Shown here: in pieces, positions 1-7,983 of the stretch | Layout: each line of letters begins with the position of its first letter | Position numbering within the stretch: the stretch's first letter is position 1 | NCBI GenBank assembly: GCA_046349435.1 | Contig: JAXMCI010000017.1 | Span: 85,866 to 149,865 of the forward strand | Length of the DNA stretch: 64,000 bases | Direction: 5' to 3' | DNA from: JAXMCI01 sp046349435 | GTDB taxonomy: Bacteria > Pseudomonadota > Alphaproteobacteria > Dongiales > Dongiaceae | Program-made: the position numbers and the translations under genes | Notes under the pieces: model-generated | Told to the model about the DNA's origin: nothing | Databases searched by the model: none | The model's input: the letters and a program-made list of their open reading frames with translations, nothing else

Positions 1-566
1 CGGTCGAGCGCGGCGCGGATCGGGCCGTAGGCGACGCCCTCGATGGTGACGCCGTTCTCCAGCGCCGCCAGCCGCTTCGGCTCGACCGTGCCGTGCACCC
101 GCACGCGATAGCGCCTGACCCAGCCGGTCGCCGGCAGCTCGAGCCGGCGGGCCAGCGCCCCGTCGTTGGTCAGCAGCAGCAGCCCCTCGGAATTGAGGTC
201 GAGCCGCCCGATGGCGACGACGCGCGGCAGGCCCGGCGGCAGCGACTGGAACACCGTCGGCCGGCCCTGCGGGTCGCGCGCCGTGGTCAGCAGCCCGCGC
301 GGCTTGTTGTAGCGCCACAGCCGGCTCGGCTCGGCCTCGGGCACCGGCTTGCCGTCGACGGTGATCCGGGCGCCCGGCCGGACGTTGAAGGCCGGGCTCG
401 CCAGCTTCTTGCCGTCGACGATGACGCGGCCCTCGGCGATCAGCTTCTCGGCGTCGCGGCGCGAGCAGATCCCGGCCCGCGCCAGCCGCTTGGCGATGCG
501 CTCGCCCGGGCTGCCTTCGCCCGGGCCGCTCTCGCCGGCCTCAGCGACAGGCGGCGACGAAGGCAT
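1..566 (-). CDS. rluB: 23S rRNA pseudouridine synthase, RluB/RsuA family (C-terminus cut by window edge)
   Basis: Isomerises a uridine to pseudouridine in ribosomal RNA. About 188 codons are visible. An S4-type RNA-binding segment (RIAKRLARAGICSRRDAEKL) lies near residues 20-40. The synthase domain contains YNKPRGLL and the catalytic-aspartate motif GRLDLNSEGLLLLTNDG. The start is the ATG at 566, which overlaps the stop of the next upstream gene by 26 bp, suggesting translational coupling. The C-terminal end lies beyond the left edge. In many alphaproteobacteria this gene sits next to tadA; here two genes lie between them. RluB is favoured over RsuA or RluE from the motifs, but the rRNA site modified cannot be told from this fragment. 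Confidence 0.88.
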   Translation of the reverse strand, partial: MPSSPPVAEAGESGPGEGSPGERIAKRLARAGICSRRDAEKLIAEGRVIVDGKKLASPAFNVRPGARITVDGKPVPEAEPSRLWRYNKPRGLLTTARDPQGRPTVFQSLPPGLPRVVAIGRLDLNSEGLLLLTNDGALARRLELPATGWVRRYRVRVHGTVEPKRLAALENGVTIEGVAYGPIRAALD

Positions 567-1251
567 CGAACAGGCGCTCGTCGCCGGTGCTGATGGCATA
601 TTCCGGGTGCCACTGCACGCCCAGGCAGAAGCGCCGGCGCGGCGCCTCGATGCCCTCGATCACCCCGTCGGGCGCCAGCGCGCTGACCACCACGTCGGCG
701 CCGACGTCGCGCGCCGCCTGGTGGTGGGCGCTGTTGACCGGCTGCTCGCGCACGCCGCAGATCGTCTGCAGCCGCGTGCCGCCCTCCAGCCGCACGACAT
801 GGCCGGGCTCGGTGCGCGGGTTGGGCTGCTCGTGCGCCAGCGCGTCCGGCACCTCGTCGGGGATGTGCTGGATCAGCGTGCCGCCGAGGATGACGTTGAG
901 CAGCTGCTGGCCGCCGCAGATGCCGAGCACCGGCAGGTCGCGCTCCAGCGCGCCGCGGGTGATCGCCAGCTCGAACCGGGTGCGGCGGTCCTTGGTCTTG
1001 ACCGTCGGATGGCGGCTGTCGGCGCCGAACAGCGCCGGGTCGATGTCGAAGGCGCCGCCGGTGATCACCAGCCCGTCGAGCCGCTCCAGGTAGTCGTCGG
1101 CCTGCTCCGGCTCGTGCGGCAGCAGCACCGGCAGGCCGCCGGCCCGCGCCACCGCGGCGGCGTAGTTCTGCCGGAGCGCGTACCAGGGCAGCTTCGACCA
1201 GCCGCCGGCCGGCTCGGAATCGAGCGTCACGCCGATCACCGGCCGGCTCAT
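541..1251 (-). CDS. Class I glutamine amidotransferase-like gamma-glutamyl hydrolase (PuuD-like)
   Basis: A 236-residue protein of the peptidase C26 / gamma-glutamyl-gamma-aminobutyrate hydrolase family, which cleaves gamma-glutamyl amides in the cytoplasm. The nucleophile elbow LGICGGQQLLN holds the catalytic Cys, and GVQWHPEY near the C-terminus holds the catalytic His with the following Glu. The N-terminus (RPVIGVTLD) is typical of the family. It overlaps the upstream methyltransferase by 4 bp (ATGA) and the downstream rluB start by 26 bp, so the three are probably co-transcribed. No putrescine-pathway genes lie nearby, so the exact substrate is unknown and no gene symbol is given. Confidence 0.82.
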   Translation of the reverse strand: MSRPVIGVTLDSEPAGGWSKLPWYALRQNYAAAVARAGGLPVLLPHEPEQADDYLERLDGLVITGGAFDIDPALFGADSRHPTVKTKDRRTRFELAITRGALERDLPVLGICGGQQLLNVILGGTLIQHIPDEVPDALAHEQPNPRTEPGHVVRLEGGTRLQTICGVREQPVNSAHHQAARDVGADVVVSALAPDGVIEGIEAPRRRFCLGVQWHPEYAISTGDERLFDAFVAACR

Positions 1252-2171
1252 GCCGCGTGCTCCTCGAGCAGGCGGCGCAGCCGGGCGATGTGCTGCGGGC
1301 CGGTGCCGCAGCAGCCGCCGACCAGCTTCGCGCCGGAGTCGAGCCAGGCCTCGGCGTGGCGCGCATAGTGGTCGGGATCGAGGTCGCCGCGCAGCTTGAG
1401 CAGCCCGTCGCTCGGCGCGTCGCCGTCGAGCCGCCAGGTCGGCGGCACCGGGGCGAAGGCGTTGGCGTAGCCGCCGGCCGGGCCGGGCGCCTTGCCGGCC
1501 AGCGACGGCATCGCCGCCGCGATGCTCTCGGGCGCGCAGCAATTGACCAGGAATCCGGAGACCGGCAGGTGGGCGATGGCGCGCATCGCCTCGGCCACGC
1601 TCTCGCCGCTGCGCAGCCGGCCGGAGCGGTCCTCGTGCAGCGTCCAGGCGACCCAGACCGGCTTGCCGGTGCGGCAGGCCGCGGTCGCCGCCGCGACCGC
1701 CTCGGCCGCGCTCGACATCGTCTCGCAGAGATAGAGGTCGACATGCGGCAGCAGCGCGGCGGCCTGCTCGCGGTAGCGCGGCTCGATCTCCGCGAACGGC
1801 CCGACCAGGTCGGGCCGGTAGCTGCCGCGCAGCGGCGGCAGCGAGCCGGCGATCGCCGCCTTGCGGCCGCTGCGGTCGCGCGCCGCCACCGCCAGCCGGC
1901 CGGCGAGGTCGTTGAGCTCGGCGAAGCGCCCCTCGATGCCCTCCTTGGCGAGGTCGTCGCGGATCACCCCGTAGCTGTTGGTGGTGATCACCTCGGCGCC
2001 GGCCTCGAGATAGTCGAGATGCAGCTGCTCGACCACCTCGGGCGCGACCAGCAGCGCGTTGGCCGACCAGATGGTGGGCGAGATCGGCACGCCGCGGGCC
2101 CGCAGCTCGCGGCCCATGCCGCCGTCGAGCAGGACCGGGCGGTCGGGCAGGGGGAGGGTGGGAATCGCCAT
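1248..2171 (-). CDS. mmuM: Homocysteine S-methyltransferase family protein
   Basis: A 307-residue zinc-dependent methyltransferase that transfers a methyl group to homocysteine, probably from S-methylmethionine as in MmuM. It starts with LLDGGMGRELRARG, typical of the family. The zinc ligands are visible as the Cys in VNCCAPES (about residue 210) and the Cys pair in GGCCGTGP (about 290). The length fits single-domain MmuM rather than MetH. It is the first gene of the minus-strand group with the amidotransferase and rluB, and starts 35 bp from the divergent tadA. The methyl donor is inferred from the family, so the symbol is tentative. Confidence 0.8.
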   Translation of the reverse strand: MAIPTLPLPDRPVLLDGGMGRELRARGVPISPTIWSANALLVAPEVVEQLHLDYLEAGAEVITTNSYGVIRDDLAKEGIEGRFAELNDLAGRLAVAARDRSGRKAAIAGSLPPLRGSYRPDLVGPFAEIEPRYREQAAALLPHVDLYLCETMSSAAEAVAAATAACRTGKPVWVAWTLHEDRSGRLRSGESVAEAMRAIAHLPVSGFLVNCCAPESIAAAMPSLAGKAPGPAGGYANAFAPVPPTWRLDGDAPSDGLLKLRGDLDPDHYARHAEAWLDSGAKLVGGCCGTGPQHIARLRRLLEEHAA

Positions 2172-2206
2172 GGCGCGATCCTAATCGGGTTTGGCAAGAT
2201 CCGGCC

Positions 2207-2692
2207 ATGGTTTCCTCACGCACGGGCGGGGCGGCACCGCCGGACGAAGGCGGCCCGATGGCGCGCGCGCTGGAGCTCGCCCGCGTTGCGGCGGCGGCGG
2301 GCGAGGTGCCGGTCGGCGCCGTGCTGGTCGATGGCCGGACCGGCGCCGTGCTGGCCGAGGCGCACAACCGGGTCGAGACCGATGCCGACCCGACCGCCCA
2401 CGCCGAGCTGCTGGCGATCCGCGCCGCCGCGCGCCGCCGCGGCCGGCCGCGGCTCGACGAGGTCGATCTCTACGTCACGCTCGAGCCCTGCCCGATGTGC
2501 GCCCAGGCGATCGCGCTGGCCCGCATCCGGCGCGTCTATTTCGGCGCCTACGACCCCAAGGGCGGCGGCGTCGAGCACGGCCCCCGGATCTTCGCCCAGC
2601 CGACCTGCAACCACCGGCCGGAGGTCTATGGCGGCATATCCGAGCGCGCCGCGGCGACGCTGCTGCAGGACTTCTTCCGCGCGCGGCGCTAG
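2207..2692 (+). CDS. tadA: tRNA(adenine34) deaminase TadA
   Basis: Deaminates A34 to inosine in the anticodon of tRNA-Arg(ACG). It is a 161-residue cytidine-deaminase-fold enzyme. The zinc site is complete: TAHAELLAI supplies His and the proton-shuttle Glu, and EPCPMCAQA supplies the two Cys. AGEVPVGAVLV in the N-terminal part is characteristic. Two in-frame ATGs are possible, at 2207 and 2258. The second, just before ARALELARVAA, would match the usual family length slightly better. It is divergent from the mmuM-like gene, with both promoters in or near a 35-bp gap. Confidence 0.92.
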   Translation: MVSSRTGGAAPPDEGGPMARALELARVAAAAGEVPVGAVLVDGRTGAVLAEAHNRVETDADPTAHAELLAIRAAARRRGRPRLDEVDLYVTLEPCPMCAQAIALARIRRVYFGAYDPKGGGVEHGPRIFAQPTCNHRPEVYGGISERAAATLLQDFFRARR

Positions 2693-2841
2693 CCGGCCAA
2701 GCTTGCGCATGACCGGCTTTGTTGCAGTTTTCTGCCTGCAATAGTATTCTTCAGCACATACATGCAGGCGATCAGCCTGCGGGATCGAGCCGATTGCCGG
2801 CCAGGGAGCGCGGCGAAGAGATCGGAGATCTGCGCCGCCAG

Positions 2842-2980
2842 GGCGGCCGAGTGCCATAGAGTTCCAGGATGACCGGAGCGCAGATCGGCTCCGGTCCGCT
2901 CGCGAGTGGCAGGAACCGATTCAGAGCCGTGAATCGCGAAGGCGCCTCATGACCCGGGAGGGCGACATGGCGCGGGACTG
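2842..2980 (+). repeat. Leader repeat, copy A (duplicated 5' region of a DUF1326 gene, two hairpins)
   Basis: This 139-bp stretch is about 90 % identical by eye to 3754-3892, which lies directly upstream of and into the intact DUF1326 gene. It contains two perfect inverted repeats: ACCGGAGC (2872-2879) with GCTCCGGT (2888-2895), and GATTCA (2918-2923) with TGAATC (2930-2935). Both stems are preserved exactly in copy B while loop and flanking bases differ. The copy ends within the first codons of a broken DUF1326 gene. It is probably a cis-regulatory leader that was duplicated with its gene. Confidence 0.75.
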
Positions 2981-3135
2981 ATTTTCAGATCGACGCCGAG
3001 ATCGTTGAGACGATCCGTGAGCCGGCGTTCGCGCCGATCCCATGCGGGTTGAGTCTCGAGGAGCGGGACGGAGTCGAGGTCGAGCACATTGGTGTGAGCA
3101 CCGTGGCCCGCGCACATGGAGGGTGGAGCGGATGA
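2967..3135 (+). pseudogene. Remnant of a DUF1326 gene
   Basis: The ATG at 2967 begins MARD exactly as the intact DUF1326 gene at 3879 does, then meets a TGA at 2979. From 2983, in another frame, the sequence reads FQIDAEIVETIREPAFAPI, which matches FQIFSKIVETIRDPLFAPI of the intact protein (about residues 105-122). Roughly the first 100 codons are therefore missing, with a frame change. The remaining open frame ends at a TGA (3133-3135) that overlaps the ATG of the next gene. This is a deleted paralogue rather than a small gene, because the MARD start and the homologous segment are not in one frame. Confidence 0.72.
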
Positions 3136-3722
3136 GTAGATTGGCAATCCTCATTCTGTTGTTCCTGGCCGCATCTGAACCGCTGATGGCGCAGACGGTG
3201 CCACCCGATCCGGATACTTCGGCGACCGGCAGCGTCTCGCAGATGATCGAGCGACTATCGGCCGCGCAATCGCAGCTGGACAGCGTAAGCGCCGCGATCT
3301 CGAGGGATCAGGTCGAGATTGGCCGCCTCCAGGCGGGTCTCGCATCAACCAGGGCCAAAGGCGATGAAATTGTGAAAGACGCGAAAAAGGTGCTTGATGA
3401 CTTCAACCTGAAGGTTACGGGTTTCAATGCTGCATGCGGACATACGATGCGCGAGGAGAGCCAGGAATATGAGGACTGCCTCCATTCCCAGAGCGATCTC
3501 AAGCATCGCAAGGACGAGCTGACGCATCAGACGGCGGAATGGCAGCGGCAACTCGATGACCTGAGGAACGCGTTTCTTTCCGACAGCGCGAAGATGGCGG
3601 CTCTGCAGGGTGAGCTTCGACGGCTTTCCGACTGGAAGGGCAGGGTCGTTCCCGCCATGGACGCGCTGCGGCAATCGATCAGCGCCAAGTGCGTGCCGCT
3701 CAAGAATTGCCCCGCCTTCTAG
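3132..3722 (+). CDS. Secreted coiled-coil protein of unknown function
   Basis: A 196-residue protein not recognised as a named family. It has a clear signal peptide (SRLAILILLFLAASEPLMAQ, cleavage likely after LMA), so the mature protein is probably periplasmic. The body is a long amphipathic, Gln/Lys/Asp-rich helical stretch with heptad-like spacing from about residue 40 to 180, typical of coiled coils. Four cysteines could form disulfides: a pair flanking GHTMREESQEYED and a C-terminal pair in CVPLKNC. The ATG at 3132 was chosen because it opens the signal peptide and follows a GGAGG-like ribosome site. Base composition is visibly less GC-rich than its neighbours, hinting at a different origin. 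It lies between the two leader copies. Confidence 0.65.
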   Translation: MSRLAILILLFLAASEPLMAQTVPPDPDTSATGSVSQMIERLSAAQSQLDSVSAAISRDQVEIGRLQAGLASTRAKGDEIVKDAKKVLDDFNLKVTGFNAACGHTMREESQEYEDCLHSQSDLKHRKDELTHQTAEWQRQLDDLRNAFLSDSAKMAALQGELRRLSDWKGRVVPAMDALRQSISAKCVPLKNCPAF

Positions 3723-3753
3723 AATCTGCTGCCGGGAATCGACGCCCGACGGC

Positions 3754-3892
3754 GACGGCCGAAGGGCATGGAGTTCCAGGATGACCGGAGCGCACATCTG
3801 CTCCGGTGCCGCTTGCGAGTGGCAGGAACCGATTCACAGCCGTGAATCGTGAAGCGCCTCATGACCAGGGAGGTTGACATGGCGCGGGACTG
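3754..3892 (+). promoter_or_regulatory. Leader repeat, copy B, upstream of the DUF1326 gene (two conserved inverted repeats)
   Basis: Second copy of the leader at 2842-2980. Inverted repeats: ACCGGAGC (3784-3791) with GCTCCGGT (3800-3807) around an 8-base loop, and GATTCA (3831-3836) with TGAATC (3843-3848) around CAGCCG. The stems are identical in both copies while the loops differ (GCAGATCG versus GCACATCT), suggesting the dyads matter. They could be operators for a dimeric regulator or RNA hairpins in the 5' leader; the sequence alone does not decide. An AGGGAGG-like ribosome site precedes the ATG at 3879. Confidence 0.55.
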
Positions 3893-4544
3893 GCTGATCG
3901 AGGGCAAGTACGTCGAATATTGCAGCTGCGAGCTGGGCTGCCCGTGCGAGACCATGGCCGAGCCGAGCCAGGGCTACTGCACCGGCATGGTGGCGTTCCA
4001 CGTCGACAAGGGGCATTGCGACGACGTGCCGCTCGACGGGCTGTCGGTCGTCGCCACCTTCTACTTTCCCCGCGCCATCCATCACGGCCAGGGCGTGATG
4101 CATCCGATCGTCGACGACCGCGCCAGCGACGCGCAGAAGGATGCGATCTTCTACATCCTCTCCGGCACCGACCAGCCGGAAGGCACCATGTTCCAGATCT
4201 TCTCGAAGATCGTCGAGACGATCCGGGATCCGCTCTTCGCGCCGATCACCTTCGACTGGGACCTCGCGAAGCGGCGCGCCAGGATCGAGATCGCCGGGAC
4301 CGTGCAGGCCCGCAGCGAGCCGATCCGCAACCCGGTGACCGACCAGGAGGTCCAGGTCCTCACCGTGCTGCCCAAGGGCTGGGTCTTCCACGAGGCCGAG
4401 AACGTCGCCGGCTTCGCCAAGAGCATGGGCGCCATCAGGTTCGACCTGAACCGGCGGCACAGCTCGATGGCCAATGTCGCCTGGGGCCCGAAGGGGCTGG
4501 TGCACAGCTACGACGAGTACAAGCAGAAGTTCGGCCGGCCGTAG
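3879..4544 (+). CDS. DUF1326 domain-containing protein
   Basis: A 221-residue protein of the DUF1326 family, function unknown. The N-terminal signature YVEYCSCELGCPCE carries four closely spaced Cys, with further Cys at about 34 and 47 and several His, suggesting metal or redox chemistry. The rest is the usual domain, including FQIFSKIVETIRDPLFAPITF and RIEIAG. The start at 3879 follows an AGGGAGG ribosome site; an upstream in-frame ATG at 3849 lies within the leader repeat and is less likely. Homologues often accompany a DUF2182 membrane protein, absent here. It is convergent with the next gene, stops one base apart. Confidence 0.85.
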   Translation: MARDWLIEGKYVEYCSCELGCPCETMAEPSQGYCTGMVAFHVDKGHCDDVPLDGLSVVATFYFPRAIHHGQGVMHPIVDDRASDAQKDAIFYILSGTDQPEGTMFQIFSKIVETIRDPLFAPITFDWDLAKRRARIEIAGTVQARSEPIRNPVTDQEVQVLTVLPKGWVFHEAENVAGFAKSMGAIRFDLNRRHSSMANVAWGPKGLVHSYDEYKQKFGRP

Positions 4545-4545
4545 C

Positions 4546-5169
4546 TCAGCCGCCCTTCGGATAGACCAGCGCTGCCGGGTTGGTCGCGGCGAACGCCGGC
4601 ATCGCCTCGCAGCGCTCGGAGAGCGCGTCGAGCGCGGGGTAGCGGCCCGGCGGCGCCAGCCCGGGGTCCGAGATCGCGACGTAGCGCAGCATGCAGGCGG
4701 TGGTGACCTGCGCCTGGTCGAGGCGGCCGTCCGCGGGCCAGGGCTCGGCGGCGAGCGCGGCGATGGCGCCCTCTGCCTGGATGCGGCAGCGGGCGATCCA
4801 GTCCGGCCAGCGATGGGCCGGCGGGCGGATGATGCGCTCATAGGCGGCGGCGCCGGCCTTGTCGACGGCGCCGGTCGCCAGCGCGATCCGCCGCAGCTGC
4901 GCCCGGCGCTCCGGCCCGCGCGGGGCGAGCAGCGCGCGCTCGGGGCCGACCGTCTCGTCGAGCCAGTCGAGGATGGCCGCCGAGTCGATCAGCACCGCGC
5001 CGTCCTCGAGCACCAGCGAGGGGATGCGCCCGAGCGGGTTGGTCGTCCGCATCGAATCGAAGTCGCCGAACACCGAGCGGGTGTCGTGCCGGTACGCGAA
5101 GCCGAGCAGGCGCAGCGACACGCCGACCCGGCGGACGAACGGCGAATCGTACTGACCGACGAGAATCAT
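4546..5169 (-). CDS. Glutathione S-transferase family protein
   Basis: A 207-residue cytosolic GST-like protein. The thioredoxin-fold N-terminus begins ILVGQYDSPFVRRVGVSL, followed by NPLGRIPSLVLEDGAVLIDSAAILDWLD, which holds the cis-Pro and the Asp-Ser glutathione-binding pair. The C-terminal helical domain is present. The Ser of DSPFVRR sits where the catalytic Ser or Cys lies in many bacterial GSTs. The start is the ATG at 5169, 43 bp after the stop of the cyanophycin-synthetase-like gene on the same strand. The substrate is unknown. Confidence 0.82.
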   Translation of the reverse strand: MILVGQYDSPFVRRVGVSLRLLGFAYRHDTRSVFGDFDSMRTTNPLGRIPSLVLEDGAVLIDSAAILDWLDETVGPERALLAPRGPERRAQLRRIALATGAVDKAGAAAYERIIRPPAHRWPDWIARCRIQAEGAIAALAAEPWPADGRLDQAQVTTACMLRYVAISDPGLAPPGRYPALDALSERCEAMPAFAATNPAALVYPKGG

Positions 5170-5212
5170 CCGCGGAACCCTCCGTCTGCCCGGGCCCGAT
5201 CCGGGCCGGGAC

Positions 5213-7867
5213 TCACTGCGCAGCGCCGGCCTCGGGCGCCGGCCGGCCTTCGAGGATGCCCAGCACCATCTCGGGCTCGGCGGTGTTGATGACGACCAGG
5301 TCGCCGGGCCGGGCGCTGCCGAGCGTGTGGCGCACCGCCTCCGCCTCGCTGCGGAAGCAGCGGATCGCCTCGGGCGGGACGCCGCCCTCGACCAGCCCCT
5401 CGCGCAGCAGCCGCGGCAGCTCGTCGGGATCCTCGCGCGGCCGCTTGTCCCAGTTGGCGCAGGCATAGTCGTCGAAGGCGCCGGCCAGCGTCCGCGCGAC
5501 GGCGCGGACCAGCCGGTCGGTCATCCGCATCGAGGCCATCAGGCAGGCCCGCTTGCGTCCCGGCACCTCGGTGGCGCGCACCGTGGCGGCCAGCTCGACC
5601 ATCGGCTCGACGCTGAGATTGTGGTCGAGGATCAGCCGGAAGGGGTGGCCCTCGATGACGGTGAAATGACCCTGCGAGTCGGCGAAGGTCGGCCGGAACG
5701 ACTGCAGCCCGGCGCGGATCCGCTCCGGCGCGATCCCGAGCCCGTGGGCGAGCGCCACCGCGAACATGGCGTTCCACACCTTGCCGCCATGGCGGCCGCC
5801 GAGCGTTGCCGGGATGGTCCGCGGCTCGACCACGGCGGTCTCGATGCCGCGCTCGGTCAGCAGGATGGTGCCGGCCATGCCGGTGCCGCGCAGCGTCACC
5901 GCCGTGCCGCCCGCGGCGCGGTGGGCGGCCAGCGCCGGGTTCGCCGCGTCCTTGGCGACCAGGCAGAGGCGCTCGGCGCGCGAGTCGCGGCGCATCGCCA
6001 GGCAGAGCGGATCCTCGGCGTTGAGCGCCAGCAGGCGCCGCGCGCGCCGCGCCAGGATGCCCTTGATGCGGGCGAGCTCGTCGCGGCTCTCGACGCCGTC
6101 CCAGCCGATGTGGTTGTCGTAGACGTTAAGGATGGCGGCGACGTCGACCGCCTCGACCACCATGCCGTCGTTGAGCAGGCCGCCGCGCGCCAGCTCGAAG
6201 ACGCCCGCCTCGACGCGGCGGTCGAGCAGCAGCAGCCGGGCCGGCCAGCCGCCGGAGAGGTCGCCGGTCCGCAGCCGCTCCTCGCCGACGCTGATCCCGG
6301 CCGTGCTGCAGCGGCCGACCGTCAGTCCCAGCCCGCCGAGGATCCGCGCCACCATGTTGCAGGTCGTCGTCTTGCCGACGCTGCCGGTGACCGCGCAGGT
6401 CGGGATGCGGCCGTCGGTTCCGGCCGGCAGCAGCGCGCGCAGGATCGGCTCGGCCACGCTGCGGCCGGGACTCGCCAGCCGGTGCGGCCGCAGGTCGGGA
6501 CGCGCGCCGAGGCCGAGCACCGCGAGGCCGCCCTCGCGCCAGGAGCGCGCGGCATCCTCGATCGCCAGCTCGACCCCGACCACCGGCAGGTCGAGCAGCG
6601 CTGCCGCCCGCTCGATGAGGGCGCGGTTGTCGGGATGGAGCGCCTCGGTCGCGTCCTCGGCCATGCCGCCGGCGGCGGTGCCCGAGCCCAGGCCCAGCAC
6701 GACGCGGCGGCCGGCCTCCGGCACGCTGTCGAGGGTCAGCCCCTGCGCCGCGAGCACCGCCGCGTCCGGCTGGACCGGCGCCAGCAGGTTGTCGCAGCCG
6801 GGCCGGCGCCGCGGGTCGGCGTCGAGCCGCTCGACCAGGGCCGCGACGCTGTGCCGGCCGTCGCCCTCCAGCCGCGGCCGCAGCTGCAGCACGAGGCTGA
6901 CCAGCCGGCCGCCGACGACCAGCGCATGGTGGCTGCGTCCGGCGGCGGGCTTCTCGACCAGGACGGCGCGCGCGCCGGCGACCGCCGCGCAGGCCGCCCG
7001 CAGCGCGGCGGCGTCGGCCAGCGGCGCGCTGCGCCCTGGGCCACCGCGGGCGATGGACAGCAGCACGGGAAAGCCGAGGCGCTCGGCCGCGGCGACCGCG
7101 GCGTCGGCGCCCGACACCTCCGCCATGGCCGGCACGGGGATGCCGGCGGCGCGCAGCCGAGCGGCCAGCGGCGCCCAGTCCGCCGCGTCGCTCGCCCGGC
7201 CGAGCAGGCAGTGCCGCGCGCCCTGGCCGAGCTGCAGCGCCTGCCCGGGGATCTCCGGGCGCGTCCAGGGAATGCCGAGGCGATCGGCCTCACGCGCCAG
7301 CAGGGCGGTCGTCGGGTCGGCGGCGAGCCGCGCCGCGGCGCCGGCGAAGCGGCGATGCGCCTCCGCGAAGGCCGCCCAGCGCGCCTCGCCCCCGAGGCCG
7401 GCCTCGATCGCGCGCGTGGCGCATTCCCAGGCCAGGGTCCCGAGCTCGGGATGCTCGCAGCGCACGAAGGCGAGCAGGCGGTCGGCGCCCGATTCGAGCA
7501 GCCTCGCAGCCGGCGCGCGCACCGAGAACGGCCGCAGCAATGCCGCGGCCAGCCGGGGAACCAGGTCGAGCAGCCCGGCGGCGCCGCGAGCCGCCGCGTC
7601 CATCCAGGGTTCCGCCAGCCCCGGCAACCCCGGCAAGGCGAGCACATGGCCGACCCGGGCACGGTCGAGGACGAGCGGCCGGCCCGCGCCCGGCAGGCCC
7701 GCGCCCGGCAGGGCCGCCGGCGCGCACGCTACGACGACGCCGCCCTGGTCGTCGTAGAGGTTCGGCCCCGTCAGGTACCCGGCCTTGGCTGCGAGCATCT
7801 CTCCCTCAAGGCCGGTCGGCCGGCCGTCGAGCCGGGCGAGCATGGAAGCCTGCCGCGGGGCTGGCAA
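5213..7867 (-). CDS. Cyanophycin synthetase-like protein (degenerate ATP-grasp half, Mur-ligase half intact-looking)
   Basis: An 884-residue homologue of CphA, which polymerises Asp and Arg. The architecture matches: N-terminal domain (1-210), ATP-grasp region (about 220-480) and Mur-ligase region (about 490-880). The Mur half keeps a P-loop (TGSVGKTTT), VFELARGG, NVYDNHIG and LDHNLSVEP. The ATP-grasp half is recognisable by order (LVVGGRLVS, GDGRHSVAALVERLDADPR, HPDNRALIERAA). However, the Lys-containing strand usually written VVKP reads VLLSI, and the usual EVNAAPG metal-binding motif reads LGLGARPD. It may therefore ligate only one kind of residue. No cyanophycinase gene is in the window. 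It is divergent from the LIV-type transporter genes. Confidence 0.7.
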   Translation of the reverse strand: MPAPRQASMLARLDGRPTGLEGEMLAAKAGYLTGPNLYDDQGGVVVACAPAALPGAGLPGAGRPLVLDRARVGHVLALPGLPGLAEPWMDAAARGAAGLLDLVPRLAAALLRPFSVRAPAARLLESGADRLLAFVRCEHPELGTLAWECATRAIEAGLGGEARWAAFAEAHRRFAGAAARLAADPTTALLAREADRLGIPWTRPEIPGQALQLGQGARHCLLGRASDAADWAPLAARLRAAGIPVPAMAEVSGADAAVAAAERLGFPVLLSIARGGPGRSAPLADAAALRAACAAVAGARAVLVEKPAAGRSHHALVVGGRLVSLVLQLRPRLEGDGRHSVAALVERLDADPRRRPGCDNLLAPVQPDAAVLAAQGLTLDSVPEAGRRVVLGLGSGTAAGGMAEDATEALHPDNRALIERAAALLDLPVVGVELAIEDAARSWREGGLAVLGLGARPDLRPHRLASPGRSVAEPILRALLPAGTDGRIPTCAVTGSVGKTTTCNMVARILGGLGLTVGRCSTAGISVGEERLRTGDLSGGWPARLLLLDRRVEAGVFELARGGLLNDGMVVEAVDVAAILNVYDNHIGWDGVESRDELARIKGILARRARRLLALNAEDPLCLAMRRDSRAERLCLVAKDAANPALAAHRAAGGTAVTLRGTGMAGTILLTERGIETAVVEPRTIPATLGGRHGGKVWNAMFAVALAHGLGIAPERIRAGLQSFRPTFADSQGHFTVIEGHPFRLILDHNLSVEPMVELAATVRATEVPGRKRACLMASMRMTDRLVRAVARTLAGAFDDYACANWDKRPREDPDELPRLLREGLVEGGVPPEAIRCFRSEAEAVRHTLGSARPGDLVVINTAEPEMVLGILEGRPAPEAGAAQ

Positions 7868-7983
7868 GCGCGTCCTCCCGCCAGGTCGCGGCCGGGCCGG
7901 CCGCTGTTGCGCGCATCCGGAGGCGACGGCATGATCCGGGCCGGGAGCGGCGGGGCTGCGTCGCCGGAGCGTCGGGGGATCTC

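Noticed and set aside
2693..2841. Terminator after tadA (AGCCGG/CCGGCT and TTGCAG/CTGCAA pairings)
   Set aside because: Stems are short with long loops and no consistent T-run; nothing else is visible in this stretch.
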